Source of the DNA: Kribbella pratensis
GTDB taxonomy: Bacteria; Actinomycetota; Actinomycetes; Propionibacteriales; Kribbellaceae
Direction of reading: 5' to 3'
Length of the DNA stretch: 64,000 nucleotides
Assembly (NCBI RefSeq): GCF_004366075.1
Contig: NZ_SODU01000001.1
Location: forward strand, 1,178,001 to 1,242,000
In this document: piece after piece, positions 46,110 to 55,716 of the stretch
Layout: each line of letters begins with the position of its first letter
How positions within the stretch are numbered: position 1 is the first letter of the stretch
The notes under the pieces: model-generated
Told to the model about the DNA's origin: nothing
Seen by the model: only the letters and a program-made list of their open reading frames with translations
The model's database searches: none
Made by a program: the position numbers and the translations under genes

Positions 46110-47689
46110 CAGCGCACGTCCGCGAGCAGGTGCGGCGGGTTGTGCAGGTACGTGATCGACGGCGACCGGCCGACCGAGTGGCTGACCATCTCGAGTGCGT
46201 CCTGCAGCGTCGACGCGGACCGGAAGCCCATCCGCTCGACAGTCTTGCGGTTCGCGCCGACCCAGACGATGTCACCGCAGTGGTCCAGCGCGTGGGAGAT
46301 CCAGTACCACATGTAGAACGGGTGTACGCCGTGGTACGCGTACGACGTCCGGTACAGGTGGATGTACCACGGGTCCTCGGCGTACTGCTTCTCGAACTTC
46401 GCCTCGATCGTCGCCGGATCGGTCGACTCCGACAGCACTTCCTCGAAGAAGTCGACGTACGACGGGTGGTGCAACTGGCTGAACTCGTAGTCGACCGGGT
46501 GGTACAGGATCACCGCGCCGTCCTTGCGGACGACCGGGTTGCCCCGGTACGAGTTGAAGTAGTAGCCCAGGCCCATGCACGCGGCCAGGATCGGGTTCAT
46601 CACCGAGTTCACGTTGTACGGGCCGACGAACGGCACGCCCATGATCGCGACATCGGACTGGCCCTGGACCTCGACCAGGTGCTGGCGGTGCACGGCCTCG
46701 ATCGTCTTCTCGTGCACCGGCTCGATCGCCCCGGCGTTGATCCCGGTCAGGCCGTAGTTCGACCGGACGTCGGTGAAGATCTTGTGCCGGACCTTGGCCG
46801 GCGCGGCGGCCAGCGCGCGCTTGGTGCCGAGCATCGAGGCCTGGTCCTTGATCGACCACTCCCACTCGCGCTTCTGCAGGAACTCGATCGGCCCGCCGAA
46901 GATGTCGTTGTTCAGCGTCGTCTCGATCTGGAAGACCTTGACGTGGCTGGTCAGCACCTCGCCCATCCGCCAGGCGGAGTGGTGCATCTTCGAGGCCTTG
47001 TGGTCCATGAACGACCGCGAGTGGATCATCGTGTGGCTGTTGTGGTGGTGCTTCAGCGACTTGTACGACGCCAGCCCGATCGACGTCGACTTGTGGCCGC
47101 CGTCCATCGCCACCAGGTTCACGTTCACGTAGACCAGCAGGTCGGACTCGGCCGCCCGCTTGGAGATCTCGACGTCCTCGCCGTGCCGGGTCTGGCCCAG
47201 GTGGGTCAGGTTGTCGCGGTCCTCGGCGTCGAAGTTGTAGAGCTTCCCGTCCGGGAAGAACGACCGGAAGACCCGCTCGCCGACGATCTCGCGCAGCTCG
47301 TTCGGGGTCAGCCGGCGGTGCAGCGCGTTCGCCGAGATCAGCTCGACGTCGTCGACACCGGCCTGTGCGGCCAGCTCCAGCACCGCCTCGATGACGCGCT
47401 GCCGGATGTCCGGCTTCTTCATCGGGGGCAGCGGCAGCGAGATGTCGTCGAACGCGATCGTCAGCCGCATCCCGGCGCGCAGCAGCTCCGGCAGCGGCTC
47501 GGAGTCGATCGGGTTCAGCAGCGCGTTCTGGATCGCCTCGTCGACGTCGCGGACCGGCGGCAGCGCCTCCGGCGGGTACACCACCCGGGTGCCCTGCGGG
47601 AACCGCTCCAGCAGGAAGCCCTCGCCGTTGTGCACGAGCAGCGGCGGCGTCCGGTCGTCCACCTCAAGCACGAAACCTGGCCGAGACAT
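46109..47689 (-). CDS. LarA-like (DUF2088, lactate-racemase-domain) protein
   Basis: A 526-residue protein. Its N-terminal 230 residues resemble LarA: His124 in ALHRR, then DLLVYVNVNLVAMDGGHKSTS where Lys200 aligns with the lysine that carries the nickel-pincer cofactor, and a His-rich stretch 214-223 that could hold the metal-binding His. The LarA catalytic histidine before GGxK appears to be absent (VNLVAMDGG). The long C-terminal part has no recognised motif. No larB, larC or larE is nearby. It may be an epimerase or dehydratase on a hydroxy acid or polyol. It lies 45 bases after the dehydrogenase. Confidence 0.75.
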   Translation of the reverse strand: MSRPGFVLEVDDRTPPLLVHNGEGFLLERFPQGTRVVYPPEALPPVRDVDEAIQNALLNPIDSEPLPELLRAGMRLTIAFDDISLPLPPMKKPDIRQRVIEAVLELAAQAGVDDVELISANALHRRLTPNELREIVGERVFRSFFPDGKLYNFDAEDRDNLTHLGQTRHGEDVEISKRAAESDLLVYVNVNLVAMDGGHKSTSIGLASYKSLKHHHNSHTMIHSRSFMDHKASKMHHSAWRMGEVLTSHVKVFQIETTLNNDIFGGPIEFLQKREWEWSIKDQASMLGTKRALAAAPAKVRHKIFTDVRSNYGLTGINAGAIEPVHEKTIEAVHRQHLVEVQGQSDVAIMGVPFVGPYNVNSVMNPILAACMGLGYYFNSYRGNPVVRKDGAVILYHPVDYEFSQLHHPSYVDFFEEVLSESTDPATIEAKFEKQYAEDPWYIHLYRTSYAYHGVHPFYMWYWISHALDHCGDIVWVGANRKTVERMGFRSASTLQDALEMVSHSVGRSPSITYLHNPPHLLADVR

Positions 47690-47734
47690 GTCAGAACCTC
47701 TCTCGTCGTACGTACTGCACAGGTGTCACGGCCC

Positions 47735-48934
47735 TCATGAGGCCCTCACATCGAAAGCAACCTTGACTGTTCCCAGTCGGCCGGCGGAGTGCGCATGGTC
47801 GAGCGCCTCGCGCCAGCGGTACAGCGGGTAGCGGGCCCCGACGATCCCGTCCAGCGGGGCCCGGCCGGCGAGTTCCAGCGCGGTCTCGAACGCCGGGCGG
47901 CCGTTCGGCTCCTCCCGTGCGGAGGCGTACGTGCCGGTGACCTCGAGCTCGCGGAACCACACCGGCGACAGGTCGGCGCCGCTGGCCGGCATCCCGGACA
48001 GCACCACGCGGCCGCCGGCCTTGGTGACCCGCAGCACGGTGTCGATCGAGTCCTTGCTGCCGACCGCGTCGACGGCGACGTCGACGCCGCCGAGCAGGAA
48101 CTCGCCGCCGCTGAAGTCCTGCTTCAGCCGGAACGCCCCGGTCGCCCGCCGTACGCCGCGGAACACCTCGTCCGGCGCCACGACATCGCTGGCCCCGAAC
48201 GCGCGCGCCAACTCGCGCTGCTTCGGGTGCTTGGCGACCACGGTGATCCGTCCGGCCTGCGTCAGCTCACGCAACGCGAGCGTCGCGAACAGCCCGACCG
48301 CACCGGCACCGCTGACCAGCACGGACTGTCCCGGCTCGACCTTGGCCCGCAGCGCAGCGTGTACCGCACCCGCCAACGGCTCGACCAGTACGGCGCGCTC
48401 GTCGGACATCCCGTCCGGTACGGCGTACAACTGGCTGCGATGCGCGACCATCAGGTTGCCCCAGCCGCCGCCGGTGTCGCGGCAGAACCCGGTCTGCAGA
48501 CCCGGCGCGACATGGCCGACCGTGATCCGGTCGCACCTGTTGGTGTTTCCGGACACGCAGCCCTCGCACGGCTCGACGCCGCGCGCCGCGCAGGTCAGGA
48601 CGCTGTCCATCACCACGCGGGTGCCCTTCGGCAGGTCCTCGCAGTCGTCGAGCAACTCGCCGACGATCTCGTGACCCGGGACGAACGGCAGCGACACGAC
48701 CGCGGAGAAGTACAGCTTCGTGGCGCCGGTGACCATGCCGAGGTCCGAGCCGCAGATGCCGGACAGGATCGGCCGGATCCGCGCCCAGCCCTCCCGCTCG
48801 GCCTTCGGCTCGTTGATCGTGACGAGGCGCAGCGGGGCGGCCGGTCCGGTCAGGATGCCGGGGATACGGCCGCCGACCGCCTTGGCCGCCAGGTACTTCG
48901 CCGGCGACCGGTACATCTCGAGAGCGAGCATCAT
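47735..48934 (-). CDS. Zinc-dependent medium-chain alcohol dehydrogenase
   Basis: A 399-residue MDR protein. Catalytic zinc: Cys in SGICGSDLG and His in VPGHEIVGE. The structural-zinc cysteines are in CAARGVEPCEGCVSGNTNRC. The nucleotide-binding fold is VLVSGAGAVGLFATLAL. The first 40 residues are longer than usual. ATG 48934 overlaps the stop of the reductase/phosphatase fusion by four bases. It probably oxidises or reduces an intermediate of the same pathway. Confidence 0.88.
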   Translation of the reverse strand: MMLALEMYRSPAKYLAAKAVGGRIPGILTGPAAPLRLVTINEPKAEREGWARIRPILSGICGSDLGMVTGATKLYFSAVVSLPFVPGHEIVGELLDDCEDLPKGTRVVMDSVLTCAARGVEPCEGCVSGNTNRCDRITVGHVAPGLQTGFCRDTGGGWGNLMVAHRSQLYAVPDGMSDERAVLVEPLAGAVHAALRAKVEPGQSVLVSGAGAVGLFATLALRELTQAGRITVVAKHPKQRELARAFGASDVVAPDEVFRGVRRATGAFRLKQDFSGGEFLLGGVDVAVDAVGSKDSIDTVLRVTKAGGRVVLSGMPASGADLSPVWFRELEVTGTYASAREEPNGRPAFETALELAGRAPLDGIVGARYPLYRWREALDHAHSAGRLGTVKVAFDVRAS

Positions 48935-51231
48935 CGAGCGTTCACCCCGGGGAGCTCCAGACGGGACGATGTGGACGGTGTCTTCCAGTCGACGATCTGC
49001 CAGCGCGCGGCCCGGGCGGCCCGGAACAGCGACACGTCGGGCGAGACCGCGACCGGGTTGCCGACCGCTGACAGCATCGGCAGATCCGAGTGGCTGTCCG
49101 CGTAGGCGTACGACTTGGACAGGTCGATGTTGGTCTGCCGCGCGTGGTGCTTGAGCCAGGCGGCCCGCGACTCACCGACCAGCGGCGGGCCGGACAGGAA
49201 GCCGGTGCAGCGGCCGCGGTCGTCGACAGCCAGCTCGGCGGCGACGATCTCGTCGAACAACGGCTCCAGCGGACGGGTCAGCGGCCGGACCGCCCCGGTG
49301 ATCAGGATCGTCTTGTGCCCCGCGGCGCGGTGCTCGCGAATCCGGCGTACGGCGGCGCCGCTCAACCGTTCCAGCACGTGCTCGGCGAGGATCTCGTCGA
49401 CGATCTGGTTCAGCTCCTCCAGATCCGCGCCGGCGTACCGGCGGTAGATCGTGCGGAGGAACGTGCCGCGGTCCTTGCGCTCGGCGGCGATCAGCTTCGG
49501 GAGCTTGCGGAGCATCGCGCCGATCTCGCCGGCCCGCTGCGGGCCGTCCAGCTCGGGCAGCCGCATCCACAGGTAGGTCTCGATCACGTTCGACGACAGC
49601 AGCGTGCCGTCCATGTCGAACGCCGCGACCACCTTCGCCTCGGACGGCTCGACCTTCTTGAGGACCCCCGCGGACTCGGCGAGCGCCTTGTTCCGCTTCT
49701 TGCGGACGACGTCCAGCCGGCGCATCGACTCGGTGACGCTCGGGCAGTGCAGCTCCTGCAGGTAGTACTGCCAGTCGACGACCGCGGTGTCGCAGGCGAA
49801 CTTCTCCTTGTCGTCGCCTTCGAGTGCGTTGTGCAGCGCGAGCACGTTGTCGTCGATGAACTGCAGCTCCGCCTGTGCGTACTCGGAGTACAGGTCCATG
49901 TAGCGGCGCAGGAAGTCGAGGCGGCGCTTCTGGACGTCGAGCTCGCGGGCGTACTTCCGGGTCCGCTCACCCCGCGGGATGGTGGTGATGATCTTGTCGG
50001 CGATCTTGTGTGCGCGTTCGCCGTACCTGAGCATGCTCTCGACCGAGTCGCCGCCGGGGAACTTCCACACCGGCAGCCGGACCGCGCCGCGCTCGCCGAG
50101 GTCGAAGGGATGCTTGGAGAAGTACGCGCGGACGCCCGCGTACAGCTGCTCGAACGTCAGCGGGTTCCGGGCGCCGGAGCCGATGTGGTAGTACTCCGGC
50201 TTGCTCAGCTCGGGCTCGGTCGCCATCACCGCGCAGATCGCGCCGACGACGTGGTCGACCGGGATGATCTCGATGACGGAGTCCGGCGACGCCGGGAACT
50301 CGGGCAGCTCGCCGCGGCCGTAGGCCAGGATCAGCGGCTCGGCCATCTTGAAGCCCTCGATCCAGCCCGGGTGCGGGCTCTGCAGCGCGGACTCGATGAT
50401 GGCCGGCCGGACGATCGACGTCGGCAGCTTGCCGGAGAACTCCTCCACCACGCGCTCGCCGAGCGCCTTGGTGAACGTGTAGCAGTCGGTCCAGCCGAGG
50501 CTGCGGGCCCGCTCGGTGCCGGTCTCGACCAGCCGCTTCGCGACCCATTCGGTACGCCGCCGCTCGGTGTCGGCCGCGGCCGTCAGGTGACCGGCGCGCC
50601 GGTGCAGCTTCTCGGCCTCCTTGCGGAACTTCGCCAGCATCGGCGCGGACCGGGACTGCTCCTCGATCCGGGACTTCATCGCCATCCCGGCCTCGGCCTC
50701 GGTCCGCCAGTCGACGAGGTGGTCGACCGGGGCCTCCGGGATCGCACCGCGCCGGCGGCCGGCCGTGTAGGCGGTGGAGATGTGCACGTAGTGGACCTGC
50801 CGGCCCGTTTCGACGATCCGCTCGAGCAGGCTCTTGGTGCCGAGCACGTTGGTCGTGAACGCCTCGTGGATCGGCGGGTCGAAGCTCACGTCGCCGGCGC
50901 AGTGCACGACGATGTCGAGATCCTTCGGCAGCTCCGGTACGTCGGACAGGTCGCCGTCGATCACCTGGATCCGGGCGGCCGACAGGGCCTCGGCGTCGGC
51001 GTACTCCGTGCCCTCGCCGTAGAACGGCTTGAAGATGTCCTTCCGCAGCAGCTGCGCCATCCGGTCGGTGCCGGTCATCGAGCCCTTCGGCCGGATGATC
51101 GCGACCACGGTGGTGCCGGGAAGCTCGCCGATGATCCGGTGCAGCAGCGCCTCACCGACGAAGCCGGTGACACCGGTGACCAGGACCTTCTTGTCCTTGA
51201 GCTTGTCCTTGAGCTTGCCGCGCACACTCAC
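48931..51231 (-). CDS. Fatty-acyl-reductase-like SDR fused to a HAD-IB phosphatase
   Basis: A 766-residue two-domain enzyme from GTG 51231, which overlaps the priA stop by four bases. Residues about 12-410 form an extended SDR like fatty acyl-CoA reductases: [15 protein letters not shown] (NADPH), HISTAYTAG and YTFTKALGE (Tyr-x3-Lys). A helical FAR_C-like linker follows. The last about 250 residues are a HAD-IB phosphatase: [13 protein letters not shown] (nucleophile Asp), [10 protein letters not shown] and [15 protein letters not shown]. It could reduce an acyl thioester and dephosphorylate a phospho-lipid or polyol intermediate. Confidence 0.88.
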   Translation of the reverse strand: MSVRGKLKDKLKDKKVLVTGVTGFVGEALLHRIIGELPGTTVVAIIRPKGSMTGTDRMAQLLRKDIFKPFYGEGTEYADAEALSAARIQVIDGDLSDVPELPKDLDIVVHCAGDVSFDPPIHEAFTTNVLGTKSLLERIVETGRQVHYVHISTAYTAGRRRGAIPEAPVDHLVDWRTEAEAGMAMKSRIEEQSRSAPMLAKFRKEAEKLHRRAGHLTAAADTERRRTEWVAKRLVETGTERARSLGWTDCYTFTKALGERVVEEFSGKLPTSIVRPAIIESALQSPHPGWIEGFKMAEPLILAYGRGELPEFPASPDSVIEIIPVDHVVGAICAVMATEPELSKPEYYHIGSGARNPLTFEQLYAGVRAYFSKHPFDLGERGAVRLPVWKFPGGDSVESMLRYGERAHKIADKIITTIPRGERTRKYARELDVQKRRLDFLRRYMDLYSEYAQAELQFIDDNVLALHNALEGDDKEKFACDTAVVDWQYYLQELHCPSVTESMRRLDVVRKKRNKALAESAGVLKKVEPSEAKVVAAFDMDGTLLSSNVIETYLWMRLPELDGPQRAGEIGAMLRKLPKLIAAERKDRGTFLRTIYRRYAGADLEELNQIVDEILAEHVLERLSGAAVRRIREHRAAGHKTILITGAVRPLTRPLEPLFDEIVAAELAVDDRGRCTGFLSGPPLVGESRAAWLKHHARQTNIDLSKSYAYADSHSDLPMLSAVGNPVAVSPDVSLFRAARAARWQIVDWKTPSTSSRLELPGVNAR

Positions 51232-51965
51232 TTGTCGCCTCCACGCGTGAGCTCGAGTGCCTGTTCCAGGGTGAACGCGCCGGCGTAGAGCGCTTTGCCG
51301 ACGATGACGCCCTCGACGCCGTCCTTGACGAGCGTGCTGAGAGCTTTGAGATCGTCGAGGCTGGAGACGCCGCCCGACGCCACGATCGGCTTGTCGGTGC
51401 GTGCGCACAGGTCGCGGTACAGGTCCAGGTTCGGGCCCTGGAGCATGCCGTCCTTGGTGACGTCGGTGACGACGTAGCGCTCGCAGCCGGCCGTCTCCAG
51501 CCGGGCGAGCACCTCGTACAGGTCGCCGCCTTCCTTGGTCCAGCCGCGGGCGGCCAGCGTGCGGCCGCGGACGTCCAGACCGATCGCGACGCGGTCGCCG
51601 TACTGCTGGATGATCCGGTCGCACCACTGCGGGTCCTCGAGCGCGGCGGTGCCGATGTTCACCCGGCGCGCGCCAGTTGCCAGCGCTGCCTCCAGGGAGT
51701 CGTCGTCGCGGATGCCACCGGACAGTTCGACCTGTACGTCGAGCTTGCCGGTCACCTCGGCGAGCAGCTCACGGTTGCTGCCGCGACCGAACGCCGCGTC
51801 CAGGTCGACCAGGTGGATCCACTCCGCACCGGCGTCCTGCCACGCCATCGCCGCCGCCAGCGGGTCGCCGTACGACGTCTCACTGCCGGCCTCGCCCTGC
51901 ACCAGCCGAACCGCCTGACCGTCCGCCACATCGACGGCAGGCAGCAGCACCAGGTTCTCAGACAT
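51228..51965 (-). CDS. priA: Bifunctional HisA/TrpF isomerase PriA
   Basis: The actinobacterial phosphoribosyl isomerase A works on ProFAR in histidine synthesis and on phosphoribosyl anthranilate in tryptophan synthesis. It has 245 residues from ATG 51965. Catalytic Asp in [10 protein letters not shown] and in [13 protein letters not shown]; phosphate loops VELSGGI and [23 protein letters not shown] matches the Arg/Trp loop that lets PriA accept both substrates. No trpF is seen near the trp genes, which fits. The next gene is coupled to it by GTGA. Confidence 0.93.
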   Translation of the reverse strand: MSENLVLLPAVDVADGQAVRLVQGEAGSETSYGDPLAAAMAWQDAGAEWIHLVDLDAAFGRGSNRELLAEVTGKLDVQVELSGGIRDDDSLEAALATGARRVNIGTAALEDPQWCDRIIQQYGDRVAIGLDVRGRTLAARGWTKEGGDLYEVLARLETAGCERYVVTDVTKDGMLQGPNLDLYRDLCARTDKPIVASGGVSSLDDLKALSTLVKDGVEGVIVGKALYAGAFTLEQALELTRGGDK

Positions 51966-52044
51966 GGCCACACCCTAGAGGGCGATGCGGAAAGATTCGT
52001 AACCCGGAGGCCTCCTGAGTCGTTTAAATCCGATCTGTCTCAGC

Positions 52045-52068
52045 AATACCAGTCTGTCCAGTGGTATT
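52045..52068. promoter_or_regulatory. Candidate operator upstream of the P450 gene
   Basis: The perfect inverted repeat AATACCA (52045-52051) and TGGTATT (52062-52068), ten-base spacer, lies 17 bases before the P450 start and between divergent priA and the P450. It resembles a TetR- or GntR-type site, but no regulator is adjacent. Confidence 0.45.
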
Positions 52069-52085
52069 ACGCCTAGGCTGGGCGG

Positions 52086-53198
52086 GTGGTGACCGTCGAA
52101 CAACTCGAGAACGATCCGCATCCGACCCTCGCGCAGATCCGGCCGATCGGGTGGATCGAGGCACTGAACAGCTGGGTCGTCACGTCGCGCGCACTCGTGC
52201 TGACCGTCCTGCGCGATCCGGACACGTTCACGGTCGACGATCCGCGATTCTCGACGGCCCAGGTGGTCGGCCCGTCAATGCTGTCCCTGGACGGCGGCCT
52301 GCACAAAGCGCACCGCGATCCCTTCGAGTCACCTTTCACCCTGGCCGAGACTCGTCGTCGCTTCACCGGCCCGGTCCAGCAGACCGTCGAGGAACTGATG
52401 GCTGCCCTGAAACAGCCTGCTGATCTCCGCACCGGGCTGGCTGGTCCGTTGTCCGTCGCGGTGGTCGCGATGTCGCTCGGCCTGCCGCCGGCGTCGGCCT
52501 CGACGGTGCTCGACTGGTACACCGCGATCTCCGCCTCCGTGTCCGGCGTCTCCGCCGGTCGCCCGGTCACCGCCGAAGGCGCCGCCGCCTTCGCCGAGCT
52601 GCACAAACATGTTGCCGCGGGCATCGACTCGTCGGACTCCCTGGTCGCCACGGCCGCGCACGCCGGGCTCGGCGTGGACGAGGTCGTCGCCAATGCCGCC
52701 GTCCTCATGTTCGGCGGGATCGAGACGACCGAGGGCATGATCACCAACGCGCTCTGGCACCTCCTGACGCATCCCGAGCAGCTCGACCTGGTGCTGGCCG
52801 ACCCGTCGCTGCTGCCGAACGCGATGGAGGAGTCGCTCCGCCTCGAACCGGCCGCCGCCGTCGTCGACCGCTACGCCACCCGCGACATCGAGCTTGCGGG
52901 CCGGGAGATCCGTCGTGGCGACATGGTGACCGTGTCGCTGGCGGGTGCCGGTCGTGATCCCGAGGTGTTCGAGTCGCCGGACGACTTCGACGTACGGCGG
53001 GCCAACGCCCGTCGCCATCTCGCCTTCGCGAGCGGACCGCACATCTGTCTCGGCATGCACCTGACGCGCCTGGAAACACTCGTCGCCCTGGAGGCCGTCC
53101 TCGAACTTCCCGGGCTCCGCCTGGCCGCGGACTCGCCTCCGCCGCGCGGGCTGGTCTTCCGCAAGCCGTCGGCGTTGCGGGTCAGCTGGGACGCGTGA
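52086..53198 (+). CDS. Cytochrome P450
   Basis: A 370-residue soluble P450, slightly short for the usual about 400. The I-helix is FGGIETTEG (209-217), the ExxR motif is Glu249-Arg252 (EESLR), and the heme loop FASGPHICLGMHL places the iron-ligating Cys321. No ferredoxin gene is next to it. The N-terminus lacks the usual Pro-rich lead and the substrate-recognition B-C region looks shortened. The substrate is unknown. Start GTG 52086 (or the next GTG). The 3' end overlaps the convergent methyltransferase by 17 bases. Confidence 0.93.
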   Translation: MVTVEQLENDPHPTLAQIRPIGWIEALNSWVVTSRALVLTVLRDPDTFTVDDPRFSTAQVVGPSMLSLDGGLHKAHRDPFESPFTLAETRRRFTGPVQQTVEELMAALKQPADLRTGLAGPLSVAVVAMSLGLPPASASTVLDWYTAISASVSGVSAGRPVTAEGAAAFAELHKHVAAGIDSSDSLVATAAHAGLGVDEVVANAAVLMFGGIETTEGMITNALWHLLTHPEQLDLVLADPSLLPNAMEESLRLEPAAAVVDRYATRDIELAGREIRRGDMVTVSLAGAGRDPEVFESPDDFDVRRANARRHLAFASGPHICLGMHLTRLETLVALEAVLELPGLRLAADSPPPRGLVFRKPSALRVSWDA

Positions 53199-53940
53199 GC
53201 ACGAGCATCGTCGCGGAGTAGACGGGCATCGGCCGGTCCGGATCCCGCTCCGCGTCCTCGGCGAACATGGCGAACCCGGACTCGATCTCGTCCGCCGGCA
53301 GATGCTCGAACGTCGACAGCGCACGATGGCTGAGCCGCTCGTACCGCTCCCGCAAGGTGCGCGGCTCCTCGGCGGTGATCTCGACGACGTCGTCGCCCGG
53401 CGTCAGCCCGGCCTCGACCGCAAGCGCCTGCGTCGCGGACAGCGAGAGGTACATCGCGGCGTCGACCTCCCGCGCGGACGGGAAGTACTCGTACCAGAAC
53501 AGGTCCGGCATCAGGTCCGCGAACTGCGTGCGCAGCAGCGCCACTCCCCCGGGCCGCAGCACCCGGCGTACCTCACGGAGTCCCTGCAACGGATCCGGGA
53601 AGTGATGGAACGACAGGAACATCAGCACCGCGTCGACCGATGCCTCAGGCAACGGAATGTCCTCCGCGGCGCCCTTCAGGTAGGTCACCCCCGGATGCGG
53701 GGCCTCCTCGGCCGCGGCACGCATCCGGTCCGACGGCTCCACGCCGTACACCTGGCCCTGGAACCGCGCGGCCAGACCCGGGGTGAGCCGACCGGTCCCG
53801 CTGCCCAGGTCGAGGACGTCCAGCGGGCGCCGCTGCGGGAGGTACGTCGCGAAGGCGCTGGTCCAACGCTCTACCTCGGCGGGCGAGATGCCGCGGCCCG
53901 CGACGTACACACTGCCCATCCGACCGTTGTAGTCGACCAT
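53182..53940 (-). CDS. Class I SAM-dependent methyltransferase
   Basis: A 252-residue protein with a methyltransferase_11-type core: LDVLDLGSGTGRLTPGLA (SAM loop), YGVEPSDRM, AAEDIPLPEASVDAVLMFLSFHHF and VLRPGGVALLRT. The substrate is unknown; small-molecule methylation is likely. Together with the convergent P450 it could belong to a tailoring pathway, but there is no biosynthetic core nearby. Confidence 0.9.
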   Translation of the reverse strand: MVDYNGRMGSVYVAGRGISPAEVERWTSAFATYLPQRRPLDVLDLGSGTGRLTPGLAARFQGQVYGVEPSDRMRAAAEEAPHPGVTYLKGAAEDIPLPEASVDAVLMFLSFHHFPDPLQGLREVRRVLRPGGVALLRTQFADLMPDLFWYEYFPSAREVDAAMYLSLSATQALAVEAGLTPGDDVVEITAEEPRTLRERYERLSHRALSTFEHLPADEIESGFAMFAEDAERDPDRPMPVYSATMLVLTRPS

Positions 53941-53949
53941 GACCCGAGG

Positions 53950-54408
53950 TTATCCGCCTTGGCCGAGCATTGCCGCGAAGGACAGGAGTGCCGCTAGCAG
54001 TGCTAGGACTGCGGCGGCGTACGCGAGGATCGTCGTGGACAGCGCAAAGGTGCGGCCGCTGGGCCGGTCACGTGCCTCCTGGCGGACCGCATGCGCACAG
54101 CGCACCGCTGCGATGCCGACCAGCAGGCCAGGTACGGGTTGGAGCAGAAAGCCAGGGGCGTCGAACGACGGGTCCGAGTACGCGAGGTCGTACATCGTCG
54201 TGAAGGCGGCCCAGATCACCAGTGGCGTGGACAACGCGAGCAGAACGGCCGCCGGGGCCGCCGGCACCCAGAGCGGTCCATCGGCGTTCGAGGGATTCAC
54301 CCACGAACCGCCGCGACGGCGGCTCGCGGCGAGCACCGCGGCCAGGCCGAACGCGACCAACCCGATGAACGACCACAGAGCGACGTTGTCCCGTTGCACG
54401 GCCCCCAC
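53950..54408 (-). CDS. Four-helix membrane protein, unknown function
   Basis: A 152-residue protein with four hydrophobic segments (about residues 10-28, 46-70, 84-102 and 124-147). It has no recognisable domain. It lies nine bases upstream of the methyltransferase on the same strand, so the two may be cotranscribed. ATG 54408 is the only sensible start. Confidence 0.6.
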   Translation of the reverse strand: MGAVQRDNVALWSFIGLVAFGLAAVLAASRRRGGSWVNPSNADGPLWVPAAPAAVLLALSTPLVIWAAFTTMYDLAYSDPSFDAPGFLLQPVPGLLVGIAAVRCAHAVRQEARDRPSGRTFALSTTILAYAAAVLALLAALLSFAAMLGQGG

Positions 54409-54439
54409 CTCCCCCGCGGCCTACGGTACAGACGCGGTG

Positions 54440-55216
54440 TCAGGCGAAGAAGACGTCGTACGCGAGGCGCAGGATCAGCGCCGAGACCACGACCAGGAAG
54501 ATCACCCGCACGAACTTGCTGCCGCGCGCGACCGCCGTCCGGGCGCCGAGCAGACCGCCGAGCATGTTGGCGGCCCCCATGATCAGGCCGAGCCGCCACA
54601 GCGGTGCGCCGTTCAGCGCGAACACCGCGATCGCGCCCAGGTTCGTGGCCACGTTGGCGATCTTCGCATTCGCGCTCGCCTGCAGGAAGTTGTACCCGAG
54701 CAGGCCGACCAGCGCGAAGATCAGGAACGATCCGGTCCCCGGCCCGACCGCGCCGTCGTAGAAGCCGATCAGTACGCCGACGCCGCCCGCCGCGAGGTAG
54801 TGGTCGCGGCCGTCGAACCGCAGCGCGGTGCGGGCGCCGAGGGACGGCTTCATCGCGGTGTAGATCGCGACCGCCACCAGCAGCACCAGGACGATCGGCT
54901 TGAACCACGACATCGGGATCCTGGTCGCCACCAGGGCACCGGCCGCCGCCCCGAGTCCGGCCAGGATCGCCATCGGGAGCACGGTCTTACGGTCCGGCCG
55001 CACCTTCACGCCGAACGTGACCGCACTGGTCGTCGTACCGAACAACGACGAGATCTTGTTGGTCGACAGGATCTGCGCCGGCGACGCGTTCGGCAGCCCG
55101 AGCAGCATCGCGGGCAGCTGCAGCAACCCGCCGCCGCCGACCACCGCATCGATCCAGCCGGCCGCGAAGGCGGCGACCACCAGGAACAGCAAGGTCAGCA
55201 ACGAGACATCAGGCAC
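54440..55216 (-). CDS. TauE/SafE (TSUP) family permease
   Basis: A 258-residue membrane protein with about eight helices. The start LTLLFLVVAAFAAGWIDAVVGGGGLLQLPAMLLG is the first TauE/SafE repeat, and YLAAGGVGVLIGFYDGAVGPGTGSFLI is the second, each with the glycine-rich turn of this family. It probably exports sulfite, sulfonates or small organic acids. The substrate is not indicated by neighbours. Confidence 0.9.
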   Translation of the reverse strand: MPDVSLLTLLFLVVAAFAAGWIDAVVGGGGLLQLPAMLLGLPNASPAQILSTNKISSLFGTTTSAVTFGVKVRPDRKTVLPMAILAGLGAAAGALVATRIPMSWFKPIVLVLLVAVAIYTAMKPSLGARTALRFDGRDHYLAAGGVGVLIGFYDGAVGPGTGSFLIFALVGLLGYNFLQASANAKIANVATNLGAIAVFALNGAPLWRLGLIMGAANMLGGLLGARTAVARGSKFVRVIFLVVVSALILRLAYDVFFA

Positions 55217-55246
55217 AGCAGCAAGTCCTCACGGCCCGATGATCCG

Positions 55247-55275
55247 GTAAGGGCGTAGTACAGCTCAACCCTTAC
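55247..55275. promoter_or_regulatory. Inverted repeat between TSUP and DGPF genes
   Basis: gtaaggg (55247-55253) and cccttac (55269-55275) with a 15-base spacer lie in the divergent gap. It is a possible regulator site; no match to a known operator is claimed. Confidence 0.3.
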
Positions 55276-55320
55276 ACCGCGGAGTGAGAGCCATGACACC
55301 TCATCCGGGAGAATGGCAGG

Positions 55321-55707
55321 GTGAAGTTTCTACTGCTGATCCACAACAACCTCGAGGCGCTCAAAGGATTCACCGAGGACCAACTGGTCGAGCTGTCCGG
55401 CGGGCGGGAACACGTCGCGACGCTCGCCCGCGACCTGCTGAAGACCGGTGAGCTGGTGTCGGTCCTCGGGCTGAACGAGCCCGGCGAGGAGAAGGACGTC
55501 CAGCTCGTCGCCGGTACGCCGGTGATCTCCGACCGGCCGTTCCTGGAGACGAAGGAGTACCTGGCCGGTGCGATGGTGCTGCACTGCGCGTCGGTCGAGC
55601 GAGCGCTGGAGATCGCGGCGATGATCCCGCTGGCGCAGTTCCGGCGCGTCCAGTTGCGGGAGATCCGGCTCGACCAGGACGACTTCCTGGCGGAGCTCGG
55701 CGAGTAG
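55321..55707 (+). CDS. DGPF/YCII-domain protein
   Basis: A 128-residue YCII-related protein. The family motif DGPF is replaced by DRPFLETKEYLAG in the middle of the fold, and the end CASVERALEIAAMIPLAQ fits the family. GTG 55321 has GGGAGA nine bases upstream. Such proteins are regularly encoded beside ECF42 sigma factors and are their typical target genes. The biochemical role is unclear. The sigma gene starts nine bases downstream. Confidence 0.85.
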   Translation: MKFLLLIHNNLEALKGFTEDQLVELSGGREHVATLARDLLKTGELVSVLGLNEPGEEKDVQLVAGTPVISDRPFLETKEYLAGAMVLHCASVERALEIAAMIPLAQFRRVQLREIRLDQDDFLAELGE

Positions 55708-55716
55708 TTACAGCCC

